In this document: piece after piece, positions 14,164 to 25,779 of the stretch | Numbering within the stretch: the stretch's first letter is position 1 | How the letters are laid out: every line of letters begins with the position of its first letter | Assembly (NCBI RefSeq): GCF_033568475.1 | Contig: NC_133122.1 | Coordinates: 148,318,861 to 148,382,860, forward strand | Length of the DNA stretch: 64,000 nucleotides | Direction: 5' to 3' | DNA from: Henckelia pumila | Taxonomy: Eukaryota > Streptophyta > Magnoliopsida > Lamiales > Gesneriaceae | The notes under the pieces: model-generated | What the model saw: the letters and a program-made list of their open reading frames with translations, nothing else | Databases searched by the model: none | Told to the model about the DNA's origin: nothing | Position numbers and translations under genes: made by a program

Positions 14164-16838
14164 TGAAACGACCCTAACTCTATAATAAATAAATAAATAT
14201 GCGGAATTTTTTTTTTTTTTTTTTTATATATACTTACTAAAAATAATATGCACATATATGCCCATACATACATGCACAGAATAAAAAGATTTAAAATAAA
14301 TAAATAAATAACTTAAATAAAATTTGCATTCTTTAAATAAAATAAATATTTGAGTCAAATATTTAATTAAAAATACTGCATAAGAAAAATGATGTAAAAT
14401 TTGCATGCACTGAAAATATTCAAATAAAATATTCAAAACCACAACCACTGAAAATATAATTAAAAAGTGTAACATGCTGACATAATTAAAACATGCAATG
14501 TGACTCAGACATCTATCACGGTCACGGGGTCACTGCATGTCCGCTCATATGTCCTCGCCGCCGGTAGGAGCTACATCCTCCTCTACGAACTCACCTGCAC
14601 CATACCAGTGTAGTGAGCCTAGAGGCCCAACATGCTAACATAACAAGGGTTTAAAATAATTTAAATCACTTTGATACTAATACATAACATATACATGAAT
14701 GAGCATGCTTAAAAATATCATGGCATAAACATAACTTAAATTAACTTAAATAACATAATACATAAACATGGTTGAGCAGTTAAATTTCTAACATCGCATG
14801 GTTGTATCCGTAGTGTAACCTTAAATCATACATTAAATACTGATCAGCGTGGAAACCAACGTACGTGGCGGTGACGAATCACCTCTTAAATTGGCAGTAA
14901 ACTGCCCTTCAATAGTTCACATATGGGGACGAATCCCTCTTAAATTGTTACACTACTTCAACTTTCAACATAAAATATTTTATTATTGTTCAACCTTAAA
15001 CATTTAATTATGCATAAAATTATTTCATGAATGCATGTACTTAATTAAAAAAAATGTGTGTCCTTCATATATATTTAATTTAATTTCTTACTAACATATA
15101 AATATTAAAAATAACTTCAATGCATAAAAATAATTAAATATATAATCAGGACACATGCAAATTTCTCATGGATTGTACTGGACTGCTGGCCCTAAACTCT
15201 CAAGCCCATTTACTTAAATATGGCCCATTAACACAGAGACTGGCCCATTAACACACTTAAGCCCAATAAAATTATTCTAAGCCCAATTAAATTAATTAAA
15301 GCCCATTAAAACATTCTAGGCCCAATAACAACTTAAACTGGCCCAATGGGCCCAAAAGCTCAAAGACTGGCCCAATAACTTTCATGGGCCCTAAAGCCCA
15401 TAAAAATTAGTGGGCTCACTTAATTAAAATTATTTAAGCCCAAATAATTAAATTCAACCCAAAAATAATTAAATGGAGCCCAATTAAATTTTGAGATTTA
15501 ATTAGGCTCATTAAACCATTAATTAAACTAAAAACTTAAAAATAAAAATACCCGAGCCCAACTAACTTAACCCACTAACTTCCAGACCCGACCCGAACCC
15601 AAGACCCGACCCGGACCAGCCCTGAAACCCTAAACCCGAACTGCCCTACCCGACCTTCCTTCGGCCGTGAGCAGCAGGCCTTCATGGCCTGCTGCCGGCC
15701 AGCTCCAGCCACCCCTGGCCGGAGCACTGCCGCCCAGACGTAGCCCACGTCTGGGCGGTGCTAACCTACCGTGGCTCAGCCCGAGCCACAGTCCCTACCT
15801 CCAACCCGAAGGCCTCTTCCATCGAACCCTAAACTGCACCCCCTTGGACCATCATCGAACCAACGTGCCTCAGCCCCCTTCCAGCCCAAACCAGCCGAAC
15901 CACACCAACCTAAGGACCCTAAGGAACCCCCTTCAACCTCTGACCAGCAGCCATACAAGACATGAAGCAAGAAAACGTGAACATGGAAGAATAACATGAA
16001 CAAGGTGCATCCCAATCAAAACTAAACGATTTTTTTCTGAAATTTTCTTGAGTAATTCTCATGCATACACACGCACACTATTAACCACTGATATGACACG
16101 AAAGTAGGGAAAGAATCATGCCTTGCACCGAAGAAATCGATTGAGCAACGTACGTAGAACGTTTCCGGGACGACGGGACGACGAACACTCGAAGTTTCGA
16201 AGGAACTCGGCTATGAAACCCCCTTGGAGATGTCTGGCCGAAGAAGATGATGAAGATGGTGGGGTGAGGCGGCTGAGGCTTAGGGTCGATGGGTTTGGGG
16301 TAGATTAGGTTAAGTTTTTAATAAAATAGGTTTTTAGGAAATTAAATATATTAATAAGGATTTTAATATATATAAAATATATAACTTAAAAATCTAATTA
16401 AGAAAAGAAATCTGATAAATAACTTAAAATATCTTAAAAATCCCGAAATATCAAATTAATGGAATTTTAAAAATACTAAAAAGTCAATATTTTGGCTTAT
16501 TTTAAATAAAATGGACTCCTAAAATTATATAAAATTAAATACTAAAAATTTTGAGGCAATAAAACTCAAAATAATATTTTTGGGCTCTAAAAATGCTCAT
16601 GGAATAAATTGGCTAGAAAGTTGTCATCTCGTCCGTCCACGGTCCCGTCTACGCGATCAAAACAATTAAAATACTAAAAATCGTAAAATCACTAATTATG
16701 GGTTAAATGTTTAAAAAAATAAATTAAATCATGCACAAATAATTCACATAATTATTTAACCCATAAATCTAAAATTTAAATAATTAAATACCCTAATTAT
16801 GCATGCGGATTTACGTATTTAAAATACCGGGTGTTACA
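14164..16838 (-). repeat. 3' LTR of Ty3 element A
   Basis: On the element strand it starts TGTAACACCCGG at 16838, right after a polypurine tract, and ends GGTCGTTTCA at 14164, giving TG...CA termini over 2,675 bp. It is mostly AT-rich, but has a GC-rich island at roughly 15,590-15,960 with three hairpins. Open frames inside it (for example at 15667-15999) have no protein-like family features. Confidence 0.75.
15671..15757. repeat. Three consecutive perfect GC-rich hairpins in the element-A LTR
   Basis: GCAGCAGGCC (15671-15680) and its complement (15686-15695) around loop TTCAT; CCGGCCAG (15695-15702) and CTGGCCGG (15715-15722) around 12 nt; CGCCCAGACGT (15731-15741) and ACGTCTGGGCG (15747-15757) around AGCCC. 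All stems are perfectly paired (10, 8 and 11 bp). Confidence 0.9.
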
Positions 16839-16840
16839 AT

Positions 16841-16853
16841 TCTTCCCCCCTTA
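16841..16853 (-). other. Polypurine tract of element A
   Basis: On the minus strand AAGGGGGGAAGA immediately precedes the LTR start ATTGTAACACCC. This is the expected plus-strand priming site for reverse transcription. Confidence 0.8.
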
Positions 16854-16884
16854 AATTGAATTTCGTCCTCGAAATTTAAAGTAC

Positions 16885-19800
16885 TTACCCGAACAACTCC
16901 AGGTAGCGAGTCCTCATGTTTGCCTCGGTCTCCCAAGTAGCTTCCTCCTCTGAGTGATTCAGCCACTGGACTCTGACCATCGGTATGACCCGCGTCCTAA
17001 GCCTCCGCTCCTCCCTAGCCAAGATCCGCACTGGCCTCTCCTCATACACTAGATCTGGTGGCAACTGCAAGGGCTCGAAATCCAACACATGCGACGGGTT
17101 AGAGACATATCTCCGAAGCATGGATACATGGAAAACGTTGTGCACTGCCGCTAGCCCCGGTGGTAGAGCTAAACGGTAGGCCAACGTGCCAAATCTCTCC
17201 AAGATCTCGAATGGCCCTATATACCTCGGATTAAGCTTGCCTCTCCGGCCAAAACGCACTACTCCCTTCATAGGTGACACCTTCAGAAATACGTGATCAC
17301 CTACAGCGAACTCCAAATCTCGTCGTCTGGCATCTGCATAACTCTTCTGACGACTCTGAGCAGTCATCATCCGATCTCGAATCTGAGTCACAATGTCAGC
17401 TGTCTGCTGCACAATCTCAGGACCCAGTAAAATCCGCTCACCAACCTCATCCCAATGCACAAGAAATCTGCATCTCCTCCCATACAATGCTGCATAAGGA
17501 GCCATACCTATAGACGACTGAAAACTGTTGTTATAGGTAAACTCCACTAATGGCAGTCTAGTCTCCCAAGAGCCCCGAAAATCAATGACACAAGCTCTCA
17601 GAAGATCCTCGAGAACCTGGATCACTCTCTCAGACTGACCATCTGTCTGGGGATGAAATGTTGTGCTGAACAAAAGTCTAGTCCCCAATGCTGTGTGCAG
17701 ACTCTTCCAAAACGCAGATGTGAATCTCGGATCTCTGTCTGACACAATAGACACTGGTATGCCATGCAGTCTAACAATCTCTCTGATGTAAAGCTCTGCA
17801 TACTGTGTCAAAGAATAAGTAGTCCTCACCGGCAAGAAATGAGCTGACTTGGTGAGTCTATCCACAATCACCCAAATCGCTGTGCAACCTCTGGCACTCC
17901 TCGGTAAGCCAACCACAAAATCCATCGTAATATTCTCCCATTTCCATTCCGAAATAGGAAGAGGTCTAAGAAGTCCTGCTGGACGCTGATGCTCTGCCTT
18001 GACTTGTTGACAAGTCAAGCACTCTGACACCACTCTCCCGATGTCACTCTTCATTCCGGGCCACCAATACAATAGCTGCAAATCTTTGTACATCTTCGTA
18101 CTTCTGGGGTGAATGGAGTACGGAGATGTGTGAGCCTCTGCTAAAATCTCAGCTCTCAACTGATCGACGTTCGGTACCCACATCCTACCACGGTACTGAA
18201 CGATACCATCCACCACTGTATACAAGAGGTTACCCCTAGCCTTATCTCTCTGTCTCCATCGCTGCAACTCCTCATCAGTAGACTGTCCATCCCTAATCCG
18301 ATCTCGTAGAACTGGCTGCACCGTCAACACTGACAAGCTCGGTGCATGACCACTCGGATAACACTCCAAGTCAAATCTCTGAATCTCGCTCTGTAGTGGT
18401 AACTGTACGGTCAAACATGATACCACTGACGACTTCCGACTCAAGGCATCGGCCACTACATTAGCTTTACCCGGATGGTAGCTAATGTCACAGTCATAGT
18501 CCTTCACCAACTCCAACCATCTGCGATGTCTCATGTTCAACTCCTTCTGTGTGAAGAAGTACTTGAGACTCTTGTGGTCTGTGAAAATCTTGCACTTCTC
18601 GCCATACAGATAGTGCCTCCAGATTTTCAAAGCGAAAACCACTGCTGCTAACTCCAAGTCATGCGTCGGGTAATTCTGCTCATGAACCTTCAGCTGCCTC
18701 GACGCATACGCAATAACCTTACCACAGTGCATAAGCACTGCGCCTAAACCTAGTTTAGACGCGTCGGTGTACACCACTAACTCCTCGTGTTGTACTGTCA
18801 TCGCTAACACTGGTGCAGTAGTGAGTGCTTCCTTCAGCTGATCGAAGCTCCTCTGACAGTCTGAACTCCAGATAAACTTCGCATTCTTTTTGGTCAAGGA
18901 AGTCAAGGGTACTGCAATAGAGGAAAAACCCTTGATGAACTTCCTATAATACCCTGCCAAACCCAAGAAACTGCGAATCTATGAAGCATTCTTCGGAATA
19001 CCCCAATTCTGCACTGCCTCAACCTTAGACTGATCAACTGCAATCTCATCCCTCGAAATAATGTGGCCAAGAAATGCCACCTGCTCAAGCCAAAACTCGC
19101 ACTTGCTGAACTTGGCATACAACCGATGCTCCCTCAAAGTCTGCAAGGCTGTCTGAAGATGCTGTCTATGCTCCTCGATGCTCCTAGAATAGATCAAAAT
19201 ATCATCAATGAAGACTATGATGAACTGATCTAAATACGGCTGAAAGACTCGGTTCATGAGATCCATGAAAACCGCTGGAGCATTGGTCATCCCAAATGGC
19301 ATCACCAAGAACTCGTAATGCCCATATCGTGTCCTGAAAGCAGTCTTAGACACATCTGCATCTCTAACACGCAACTGATGATAACCAGATCGCAGGTCGA
19401 TCTTGGAGAACACCGAAGCTCCCTGCAACTGGTCAAATAAATCCTCTATCCTCGGCAGTGGATACTTGTTCTTCACTGTGACCCTGTTGAGCTCTCGGTA
19501 ATCGATGCACAATCTCATACTGCTATCCTTTTTCTTCACAAATAACACCGGAGCTCCCCACGGAGAAAAACTAGGACAAACAAAGCCTTTCTCTAACAAC
19601 TCCTGAATCTGCTCCTTCAACTCTTTCATCTCGGTAGGAGCAAGTCTGTACGGTGCCTTAGAGATAGGCACGGTGTCTGGCACTAAGTCGATGCTGAACT
19701 CCACATCTCTCACTGGTGGAATTCCTGCAACATCCTCCGGAAAGACATCCGAAAAATCACGAACCACCTCTATCTCTGATAATGATCTGCTAGATGGTGC

Positions 19801-20258
19801 TGAAGTCGTGACGATACTCGCTAGAAACCCCTGGCAACCCCGTCTCAACAGCTTCCTCGCCTGAATAAGAGATATCACCTGAGGAATATCACTGTTCTGA
19901 GATGCATGAAAAGTGAACGGGTCGCCTACTGTAGGTCTCACTGACACTGATCTCCGACGAAAATCAATCGAAGCTCCATTGACTGTCAACCAGTCCATAC
20001 CCAAAATCAAATCGAATCCACTCAATGGCAAAACCACCACATCTGCTCGAATGGAGTGTCCCTGCAGCTCCAACTCCAGTCCTCGAATAACCTTCGAGGT
20101 AGAAATAATCTGCCCTGACGGCATAGTAACATCATACCCACTGTCAATACTCTCAGGTGTGATGCCTACCCGCCTGATAAACTCCAAGGAGATAAACGAA
20201 TGCGTAGCCCCTGAATCTAGCAACGCAAACGTGGAGTTGCCTCCAACTAGAATTCTCC
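16885..20258 (-). pseudogene. Ty3 element A pol: protease, RT, RNase H, integrase, chromodomain-like tail (one nonsense mutation)
   Basis: From 20258 down, after the putative splice acceptor: aspartic protease with [12 protein letters not shown]; reverse transcriptase with the FIDDIL catalytic motif; RNase H ([15 protein letters not shown]); an HHCC integrase zinc region ending [11 protein letters not shown]; an integrase core with [17 protein letters not shown] and a final E in [16 protein letters not shown]; then a tail ([36 protein letters not shown]) like the chromodomain of Tekay/Del-type chromoviruses. The frame is interrupted only by TAG at 18979-18981. The duplicated copy at 21.2-22.4 kb has GAG at the matching place, so this is a single nonsense change. 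Not functional as read. Confidence 0.88.
18879..20137 (-). repeat. Protease-RT block, copy 1
   Basis: 1,259 bp matching 21191-22449 at a constant offset of 2,312 with no indels noticed and only scattered substitutions. Examples are the nonsense TAG at 18979 against GAG in copy 2, C/R in PSFSPWG context, and S/G in KKKDxSMR. Confidence 0.92.
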
Positions 20259-20461
20259 CTGCACGCAGAAAATTCCCAACAATTTCATACCACTACTAAA
20301 TTTTCCCCAACGAGTCACTACTAATTCTTAATTCTAATCACAAGTAAAACATGCTTCCTATTCTAACATGCAGTTAAATAACCCAAATTAACAACAATTC
20401 CAAAATAAAGACAAAATTTTAACCAAAGGAAAATTATTAAAATGTTAGGGGTAAAATATAC
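20259..20461 (-). other. Putative spliceosomal intron between gag and pol of element A
   Basis: On the minus strand the gag frame reads SLITG to base 20462, then GTATATTTTACC. 203 bp later TTTTCTGCGTGCAG precedes GGAGAATTCTAG, where the frame resumes as RILVGG leading into the protease. The interval is AT-rich with several stops. Its length is not a multiple of three, and removing it restores one reading frame. Element B shows no such interval at the equivalent place. Confidence 0.65.
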
Positions 20462-21190
20462 CGGTGATCAAGGAGGTGTCTGGATCTACCTCCTTGGCCT
20501 GCATCACAAACACTCTACCAGCGGTGTTTTTCTTCCTCGGACAGTTAGCTATCTGATGCTCTGGCTCCCTACAGTGGTAGAAAACTCCTGCTCCCAATAG
20601 ACAAGGTCCCGAATGCATCTTCCGACACTTCGGGCAAGTAGGATAACCTATGGCATTAGGGGCCCCGCCCCTCTGCTGCTGTGGCCTCTGCTGCTGCGGC
20701 CTCTGCTGCGGATTCGGGCCCTTAGCCGGCCCTGTAAACTGCTTCTTCGCAGGAGGCTGCAAAGATGGTCGCTGATACACAGCCTGAAACTGCCTCTTCC
20801 CCTGCTACTCCCTCTGGATCTCTCTCCGACCCTCCTCGGAACGCAAGGCTCTACTGACTGCAGACTCATAAGTAAGGACGTCTGTCATGCGAACATCATG
20901 CTTGATATCCGCCCTCAAACCCTCCACAAACTGCCTCAACTTCTCTGGTGGACTATCTGAAATCAGAGGCACAAAGCGACAGCCCCTCTCGAACTGGCTC
21001 ACATACTCGACCACTGTCTTGTCCCCCTGACGGAGACTCATAAACTCCCGGATCATGCGACTGCGCACATCCTCAGTGAAGTACTTGGCATAGAAGATAC
21101 GCCTAAACTCTGTCCATGTCAGTGTAGGAAGGTGAACTCCCCTGGCAGCACCCTCCCACCAAAGCGCTGCGTCACCCCTCAGCATGTACG
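20462..21190 (-). pseudogene. Ty3 element A gag, C-terminal part (N-terminus lost)
   Basis: Begins abruptly at [14 protein letters not shown], the middle of a gag capsid domain ([13 protein letters not shown]-like region, [29 protein letters not shown]). It continues into a Pro/Gln-rich linker and a zinc-knuckle region. The first knuckle CPKCRKMHSGPC is intact. In the second, the expected first Cys reads Phe (VFYHCREPEHQIANC), so it is damaged. TAG at 20805-20807 interrupts the frame. The usual gag N-terminus is replaced by the duplicated protease-RT block, which joins in the same frame at 21190/21191. Confidence 0.82.
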
Positions 21191-22449
21191 TCGCATTCTT
21201 CTTGGTCAAGGAAGTCAAGGGTACTGCAATAGAGGAAAAACCCTTGATGAACTTCCTATAATACCCTGCCAAACCCAAGAAACTGCGAATCTCTGAAGCA
21301 TTCTTCGGAATACCCCAATTCTGCACTGCCTCAACCTTAGACTGATCAACTGCAATCTCATCGCTCGAAATAATGTGGCCAAGAAATGCCACCTGCTCAA
21401 GCCAAAACTCGCACTTGCTGAACTTGGCATACAACCGATGCTCCCTCAAAGTCTGCAAGGCTGTCTGAAGATGCTGTCTATGCTCCTCGATGCTCCTAGA
21501 ATAGATCAAAATATCATCAATGAAGACTATGATGAACTGATCTAAATACGGCTGAAAGACTCGGTTCATGAGATCCATGAAAACCGCTGGAGCATTGGTC
21601 ATCCCAAATGGCATCACCAAGAACTCGTAATGCCCATATCGTGTCCTGAAAGCAGTCTTAGATACATCTGCATCTCTAACACGCAACTGATGATAACCAG
21701 ATCGCAGGTCGATCTTGGAGAACACCGAAGCTCCCTGCAACTGGTCAAATAAATCCTCTATCCTCGGCAGTGGATACTTGTTCTTCACTGTGACCCTGTT
21801 GAGCTCTCGGTAATCGATGCACAATCTCATACTGCCATCCTTCTTCTTCACAAATAACACCGGAGCTCCCCATGGAGAAAAGCTAGGACGAACAAAGCCT
21901 TTCTCTAACAACTCCTGAATCTGCTCCTTCAACTCTTTCATCTCGGTAGGAGCAAGTCTGTACGGTGCCTTAGAGATAGGCACGGTGTCTGACACTAAGT
22001 CGATGCTGAACTCCACATCTCTCACTGGTGGAATTCCTGCAACATCCTCCGGAAAGACATTTGGAAAATCACGAACCACCTCTATCTCTGATAATGATCT
22101 GCTAGATGGTGCTGAAGTCGTGACGATACTCGCTAGAAACCCCTGGCAACCCCGTCTCAACAGCTTTCTCGCCTGAATAAGAGATATCACCTGAGGAATA
22201 TCACTGCTCTGAGATGCATGAAAAGTGAACGGGTCGCCTACTGTAGGTCTCACTGACACTGATCTCCGACGAAAATCAATCGAAGCTCCATTGACTGTCA
22301 ACCAGTCCATACCCAAAATCAAATCGAATCCACTCAATGGCAAAACCACCACATCTGCTCGAATGGAGTGTCCCTGCAGCTCCAACTCCAGTCCTCGAAT
22401 AATCTTCGAGGTAGAAATAATCTGCCCTGACGGCATAGTAACATCATAC
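21191..22449 (-). repeat. Protease-RT block, copy 2 (ectopic, fused to gag)
   Basis: Near-identical to 18879-20137. Upstream (22450 and above) it abuts the RNase H end of element B after [12 protein letters not shown]. Downstream (21190) it abuts element A gag. The copy begins inside the protease (YDVTMPSGQ) and ends just after GLAGYYRKF...SLTKKNA. RT catalytic FIDDIL is intact, but no complete polyprotein is possible. Confidence 0.92.
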
Positions 22450-25400
22450 ATTGGATTTTCCTGGATAATATTTAATCTCGCAATCAAAATCTTTCAGTAA
22501 ATCTAGCCATCTACGCTGTCTCATATTCAATTCTGATTGCGAAAACAAATATTTCAAACTTTTGTGATCAGAAAAGATTTCAAACTTCTTACCATAAAGA
22601 TAATGTTGTCATATCTTCAATGCAAAGACAATAGCGGCAAGCTCCAAATCATGGATAGGATATCGAGTCTCGTGTGGCTTCAACTGTCTCGAAGCATAAG
22701 CGATAACATGCCCTCGCTGCATAAGCACACAACCCAGACCCCTGTGAGAAGCATCACAATAGACAACAAAATCACTCGTACCTGATGGAATCGTCAAGAC
22801 AGGTGCACTTGCAAGCCTTTTCTTCAACTCCAAGAAACTAGTTTCACACGCTTCAGTCCAGACATATGGCTTATTTTTCTGAGTTAATTGCGTAATAGGC
22901 TTCGCAATGCTGGAAAAATCTCTGATAAAGCGTCTATAATAACCTGCCAAGCCCATAAAACTTCGTATTTCTGGCACTGATGTAGGTCTCGGCCAATTCA
23001 GTACAGCCTCTACCTTGCTTGGATCCACTGAAATCCCATCACCTGAAATAATATGCCCAAGAAATACAACTTTCTGCAACCAAAACTCACATTTCGATAA
23101 CTTGGCATATAATTTCTCATTTCTCAAAGTCTGTAAGATGATTCTGAGATGTTCAGCATGATCATGCACATTCTTGGAATATATCAAGATATCATCGATA
23201 AAAATAATGACAAAGTCATCCAAGTATTTCTGAAATACCCGATTCATCAATCCCATAAATACTGCAGGAGCATTGGTTAAAACAAAAGGCATGACAATAA
23301 ATTCATAATGTTCATACCTTGTTCTGAAAGAAGTTTTAGGAATATCTTCATCTCTTACCCTTAGCTGATGATATCCGGATCGTAAATCAATCTTTGAATA
23401 GATAGCCGAACCCTGTAGCTGATCAAACAAATCATCGATTCTAGGCAATGGATATTTATTATTTATGGTTACCTTTTTCAATTGCCGATAATCTATACAT
23501 AATCGCATTGAACCATCTTTTTTTCGTACAAACAGTACCGGAGCGCCCCAAGGTGAAACGCTCGGCCTAATGTACCCTTTAGCCAATAAATCTTCCAACT
23601 GATCCTTCAACTCCTTCAATTCAATAGGTGCCATTCTGTAAGGAGCTTTGGATATTGGTTGCGTACCTGGCATTAACTCAATACTGAAATCTATCTCTCG
23701 GACTGGAGGTAAATCAGGAATTTCATCAAGAAATACATCAGCAAATTCATGCACAACTGGAATATCTGTTACTGCTGGACTGGATTTCAATACATCGATT
23801 GCATATATCAGAAATCCTTCTGCACCTCTCTGTAATAAACGGGTCATAGATAACAGAGATATCAAAGGGATCTTGGCTCGAGAACCTTTACCATAGAATT
23901 TCCATTCAGATGCCATGTTTGGTCTAAATCTGACCACTTTCTGGAAACAATCTACAGTCGCCCTATACTTGGTTAACATGTCTATACCGATAATACAATC
24001 GAAATCTGATAATCCAAGTACTATACAATCTATATCAATCACATTCCCGTCATATTGCAAAGCACAATTTCGAATAATTCGAACAGATATAATACTTTCA
24101 CCCAAAGGCGAAGAAATAGAAATCACAGTAGGCAATGGCTCAGACGATAAAGAATGCATCATAACAAATTTTTCAGATATGAATGTATGTGATGCACCTG
24201 TATCTATCAAAACAGAGGCAGGATAACCATAAATAGAGCAGTTACCTGCTATGACATCGTCAGGTGCTGCCTGTGCCTGCTCCTCAGTCAATGCAAACAC
24301 TCTTGCCTATTGCCTAGGAGGTTGAGTCATAGTTTGGCTTCCTCCTGCTCTAGTCTGTTGCTGAGGCTGAAATGAATGCACTGATTTTCTTTCTACCTGA
24401 GGTGCTGGTCGAGAAGAACTTGCACCAGTTGTTCTTTGAGGACACACCTTGGCATAATGACCTGGTTGGCGACAGATATTGCAATTACCTAACACACCTC
24501 TGCACTGATCAGTAGCATGTCGTCCACCACACTTACCACAAAATACTCCTGACTCACCAGTTCTCTGCCCTGTACCAAACTGTCTCTGTCCACTAGAACT
24601 GGAAAACTACTGCCTGCCTTCTTGAATTGCTTCCCTTTCGGCCTGAATCTAGAATTCTTTCTGCCACTGCTTTCTCACTCAAATCTGGGAGATGGTTGCT
24701 GAAACTGTGGCGGATTTTGTGGAACTGATGCTGATACAAGTTGTGGAGATGGCTGTGGAAGAAATGGTGTTCCTTTTTGTCGCAATAAGCCTGCTTCTGC
24801 TCCCTTAGCTTTATTCAAGGTGTCAGCAAAAGTATTGGGTCGTCCACTGTTCACCAAAGTAAACACATCTGGATTGAGGCCATTAATAAACTGATCTGCC
24901 ATGGCTTCATCAGTCGCTGCTATATGTGGAGCAAACTTCAAAAGACTTGAAAATTTGGCCACATATTCTTCGATATTCAAGTTGCCTTGCCTCAGATTGG
25001 CAAATTCAGCACCCTTATCCTTCCTGTAGGAGACTAAAAAGAAACGTTGATAGAATTCAGTTTTAAAGACATTCCAAGTGATAGTCGTACCTCGTTGTTC
25101 CAACGCCCGTTTTGTAGTAATCCACCAACTCTTGGCAACTTCATGAAGTTGATGTATTACCAGTCTGATACAACGATCATCGGTATAATCAAGTGACTCA
25201 AACAACTGTTCAATGTCTTCTAACCAATTCTCACAGTCTACTGAGTTTTCTGTTCCTTTCAGTTTTGGCGGTTTGAATGACTGAAATCGCTTCAACAGTG
25301 TCTCCATCGGAGTAGCAGTAGCATCCATAGAATCAGCCGATGTACTACCCTGTGCATTTGGAGGTTCATCAACTGGCGGTGGTACTGGTGCTGGTTCGGC

Positions 25401-25451
25401 CTGGGGAACCACTAATGGATGTCTAATGGTCGGTGCTTTACGGGGAGGCAT
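22450..25451 (-). pseudogene. Ty3 element B gag-pol (truncated in RNase H)
   Basis: Starts MPPRKAPTIRHP at 25451. The gag capsid region includes FQSFKPPKLKGTENSVDCENW and RKDKGAEFANLRQGNLNIEE. A TGA at 24675 and a frameshift near 24610 follow, then two zinc knuckles (CGKCGGRHATDQC and CNICRQPGHYAKVC), a TAG at 24307, a protease with [12 protein letters not shown], an RT with IIFIDDIL, and RNase H ([17 protein letters not shown]) with a stop at 22609-22611. The sequence breaks off at 22450 in the RNase H region, so no integrase and no 3' LTR remain. It differs clearly from element A in sequence and base composition. Inactive. Confidence 0.88.
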
Positions 25452-25765
25452 ATCTGATTGTCAAACAGATTAGTGCATAAACAATATCATATTCAGCAAT
25501 TTATTTCATCCTTCTCTGATAAGCATGCTCATGCGTTCTCATGAGAATTCAGGTTCTGACTGAGGATACTCTGGAATACAATTGCATATATAGCATGCAA
25601 TATCAATGAAAGCACATAATCATGCACTCACATAAATCTTGCAATATAAAGCATGCTAGCATATACTGCACATAATCAGATACATGTAATCTCATGCAAT
25701 ATCAAACAATCAGACAGACTCAATCTACCCCGCTCATCAACTTCTATCTAAATCCAGAAACTTAC
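25452..25765 (-). other. 5' leader of element B
   Basis: Untranslated leader between the primer-binding site and the gag start, with several GCAT/ATGC-rich phrases. No other gene signal. Confidence 0.6.
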
Positions 25766-25777
25766 GCTCTCATACCA
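25766..25777 (-). other. Primer-binding site of element B (initiator tRNA-Met type)
   Basis: TGGTATGAGAGC on the minus strand, two bases after the LTR end. It differs at one base from TGGTATCAGAGC, the usual complement of the plant initiator tRNA-Met 3' end. Confidence 0.75.
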
Positions 25778-25779
25778 CC

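Noticed and set aside
15667-16308. Open frames in the GC-rich part of the element-A LTR
   Set aside because: They lie inside an LTR, are Pro/Arg-rich from base composition, and show no family motif.
18903-19118. Small frames repeated at 18903 and 21215
   Set aside because: Out-of-frame shadows of the duplicated RT block. They merely confirm the duplication.
20805-22487. 560-codon open frame as a real chimeric protein gene
   Set aside because: It is the accidental in-frame fusion of the duplicated protease-RT block with gag. It has no proper start region, and the first residues come from the wrong frame of element B.
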